DNA from: Treponema sp.
GTDB lineage: Bacteria; Spirochaetota; Spirochaetia; Treponematales; Breznakiellaceae
Assembly (NCBI GenBank): GCA_031281925.1
Contig: JAITES010000212.1
Location: forward strand, 1-6,476
Direction of reading: 5' to 3'
Length of the DNA: 6,476 nt
A program made the position numbers and the translations under genes. Positions 5,844 through 6,476 of the stretch are shown here, piece by piece; position 1 is the first letter of the stretch, and each line of letters opens with the position of its first letter. Under the pieces are notes generated by a model. It saw only the letters and a program-made list of their open reading frames with translations. It was not told the origin of the DNA and did not search any database.

Positions 5844-6476
5844 CAGGCTTTTCAGGGCAAGCGCTCATTGGGCCGACGAAACGGCGCTCAAGATCATCAG
5901 GGAAAAGGGTGAAAAGGAACTTTACACCTGTGCCTCAGGCATTACCCCTTCCGGAACGGTGCATATCGGCAACTTCCGGGAAATCATATCCGTAGATCTC
6001 GTAGTCCGGGCTCTGCGGGATCTGGGCCGGAAGGTGCGTTTTATTTACAGTTGGGACGATTACGATGTGTTCCGCAAGGTACCGCTCAACATGCCCAAAC
6101 AGGATGAACTTGAAAAATACCTCCGCTTCCCCATAACCATGGTGCCGGATCCCTGGGGACGGGATGAAAGCTACGCCCGTCATCATGAAATTGATGTAGA
6201 ATCCGCGCTTCCCATAGTGGGCATTGCCCCGGAATTTCTCTACCAGTCAAAGCGTTACCGCTCTTCCATGTATGCCCGGGGCATACGGAAGGCTCTTGAA
6301 CACAGGGAAGAACTTAAAACGATTCTGGACAAATTCCGGGATGAGGATCACAAGATTCAGGGTGAATGGTGGCCGGTCAGCGTCTTCTGCGACAAGTGCA
6401 ACAGGGATGATACCGATATTGACGGCTGGGACGGCGAATGGGGCTTGAGCTATCACTGCAATTCCTGCGGCCACAG
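5830..6476 (+). CDS. lysS: Class I lysyl-tRNA synthetase (N-terminal part, runs off window)
   Basis: The first 215 residues of an enzyme that charges tRNA-Lys; in this class the tRNA is needed for amino-acid activation. ITPSGTVHIGNFRE (38-51) carries the HIGN form of the class I HIGH signature, placed as in archaeal-type LysRS. FIYSWDDYDVFRKVP (about 71-85) and MVPDPWG (about 104-110) are family blocks. C187, C190, C210 and C213 form two CxxC pairs that probably bind zinc. The KMSKS loop and anticodon-binding part lie beyond the window, so completeness cannot be judged. No class II LysRS is visible, and bacteria usually carry one class or the other. Class I LysRS is typical of archaea, spirochaetes and alphaproteobacteria, which makes this the best taxonomic clue here. 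The gene is also called lysK. It overlaps aroA by 14 bp and has its own AGGAG. Confidence 0.93.
   Translation, partial: MQEHDRLFRASAHWADETALKIIREKGEKELYTCASGITPSGTVHIGNFREIISVDLVVRALRDLGRKVRFIYSWDDYDVFRKVPLNMPKQDELEKYLRFPITMVPDPWGRDESYARHHEIDVESALPIVGIAPEFLYQSKRYRSSMYARGIRKALEHREELKTILDKFRDEDHKIQGEWWPVSVFCDKCNRDDTDIDGWDGEWGLSYHCNSCGH

Overview
The window reads as ordinary bacterial chromosome, about 50-55% GC by eye and densely packed. It carries six convincing protein genes, one of them partial at each window edge, plus a probable 17-codon leader ORF. The best clue to the organism is a class I (archaeal-type) lysyl-tRNA synthetase at the right edge. Among bacteria this enzyme is typical of spirochaetes and alphaproteobacteria. 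With a small MBG-repeat lipoprotein nearby, I lean towards a free-living or gut spirochaete (Treponema/Spirochaeta-like); this is inference, not proof.

Layout. (1) Bases 1-200 are the 3' end of a DUF1295 / steroid 5-alpha-reductase-like membrane protein, followed by one or two stem-loop terminators (211-236 and 247-269). (2) A sigma70-type promoter (283-315) starts a plus-strand unit: a 17-codon leader ORF (340-393), an ABC ATPase of the nitrate/sulfonate/taurine class (390-1298), CysK cysteine synthase (1348-2313) and a small lipoprotein with two MBG-like repeats (2313-2924). The leader and ATPase overlap by ATGA, and cysK and the lipoprotein by TAATG, so translation is probably coupled at both joints. 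A hairpin without a T tract lies between the ATPase and cysK. (3) On the minus strand, a HyuA/YgeZ-type hydantoinase (2931-4367) converges on the lipoprotein with only 6 bp between stop codons. (4) A 120-bp divergent gap (4368-4487) separates it from aroA (EPSP synthase, 4488-5843), whose end overlaps the class I lysyl-tRNA synthetase by 14 bp (5830 to the window end).

How the genes may work together. A sulfonate/taurine-class ATPase beside CysK fits sulfur acquisition feeding cysteine synthesis, but no permease or binding protein is present, so the substrate is unproven. Hydantoinase, EPSP synthase and LysRS belong to unrelated pathways (ureide/pyrimidine hydrolysis, aromatic amino acids, translation); here they share only position.

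I see no phage, insertion sequence, CRISPR array, RNA gene or clear novel multi-gene system. The points most worth a second look are small: the leader ORF whose start codon sits in a hairpin loop; the divergent hydantoinase/aroA pair, neither with a Shine-Dalgarno sequence and both with -10-like boxes close to the start codon; a palindrome-bearing in-frame insertion in the hydantoinase; and an extra segment ahead of the Q-loop of the ABC ATPase.
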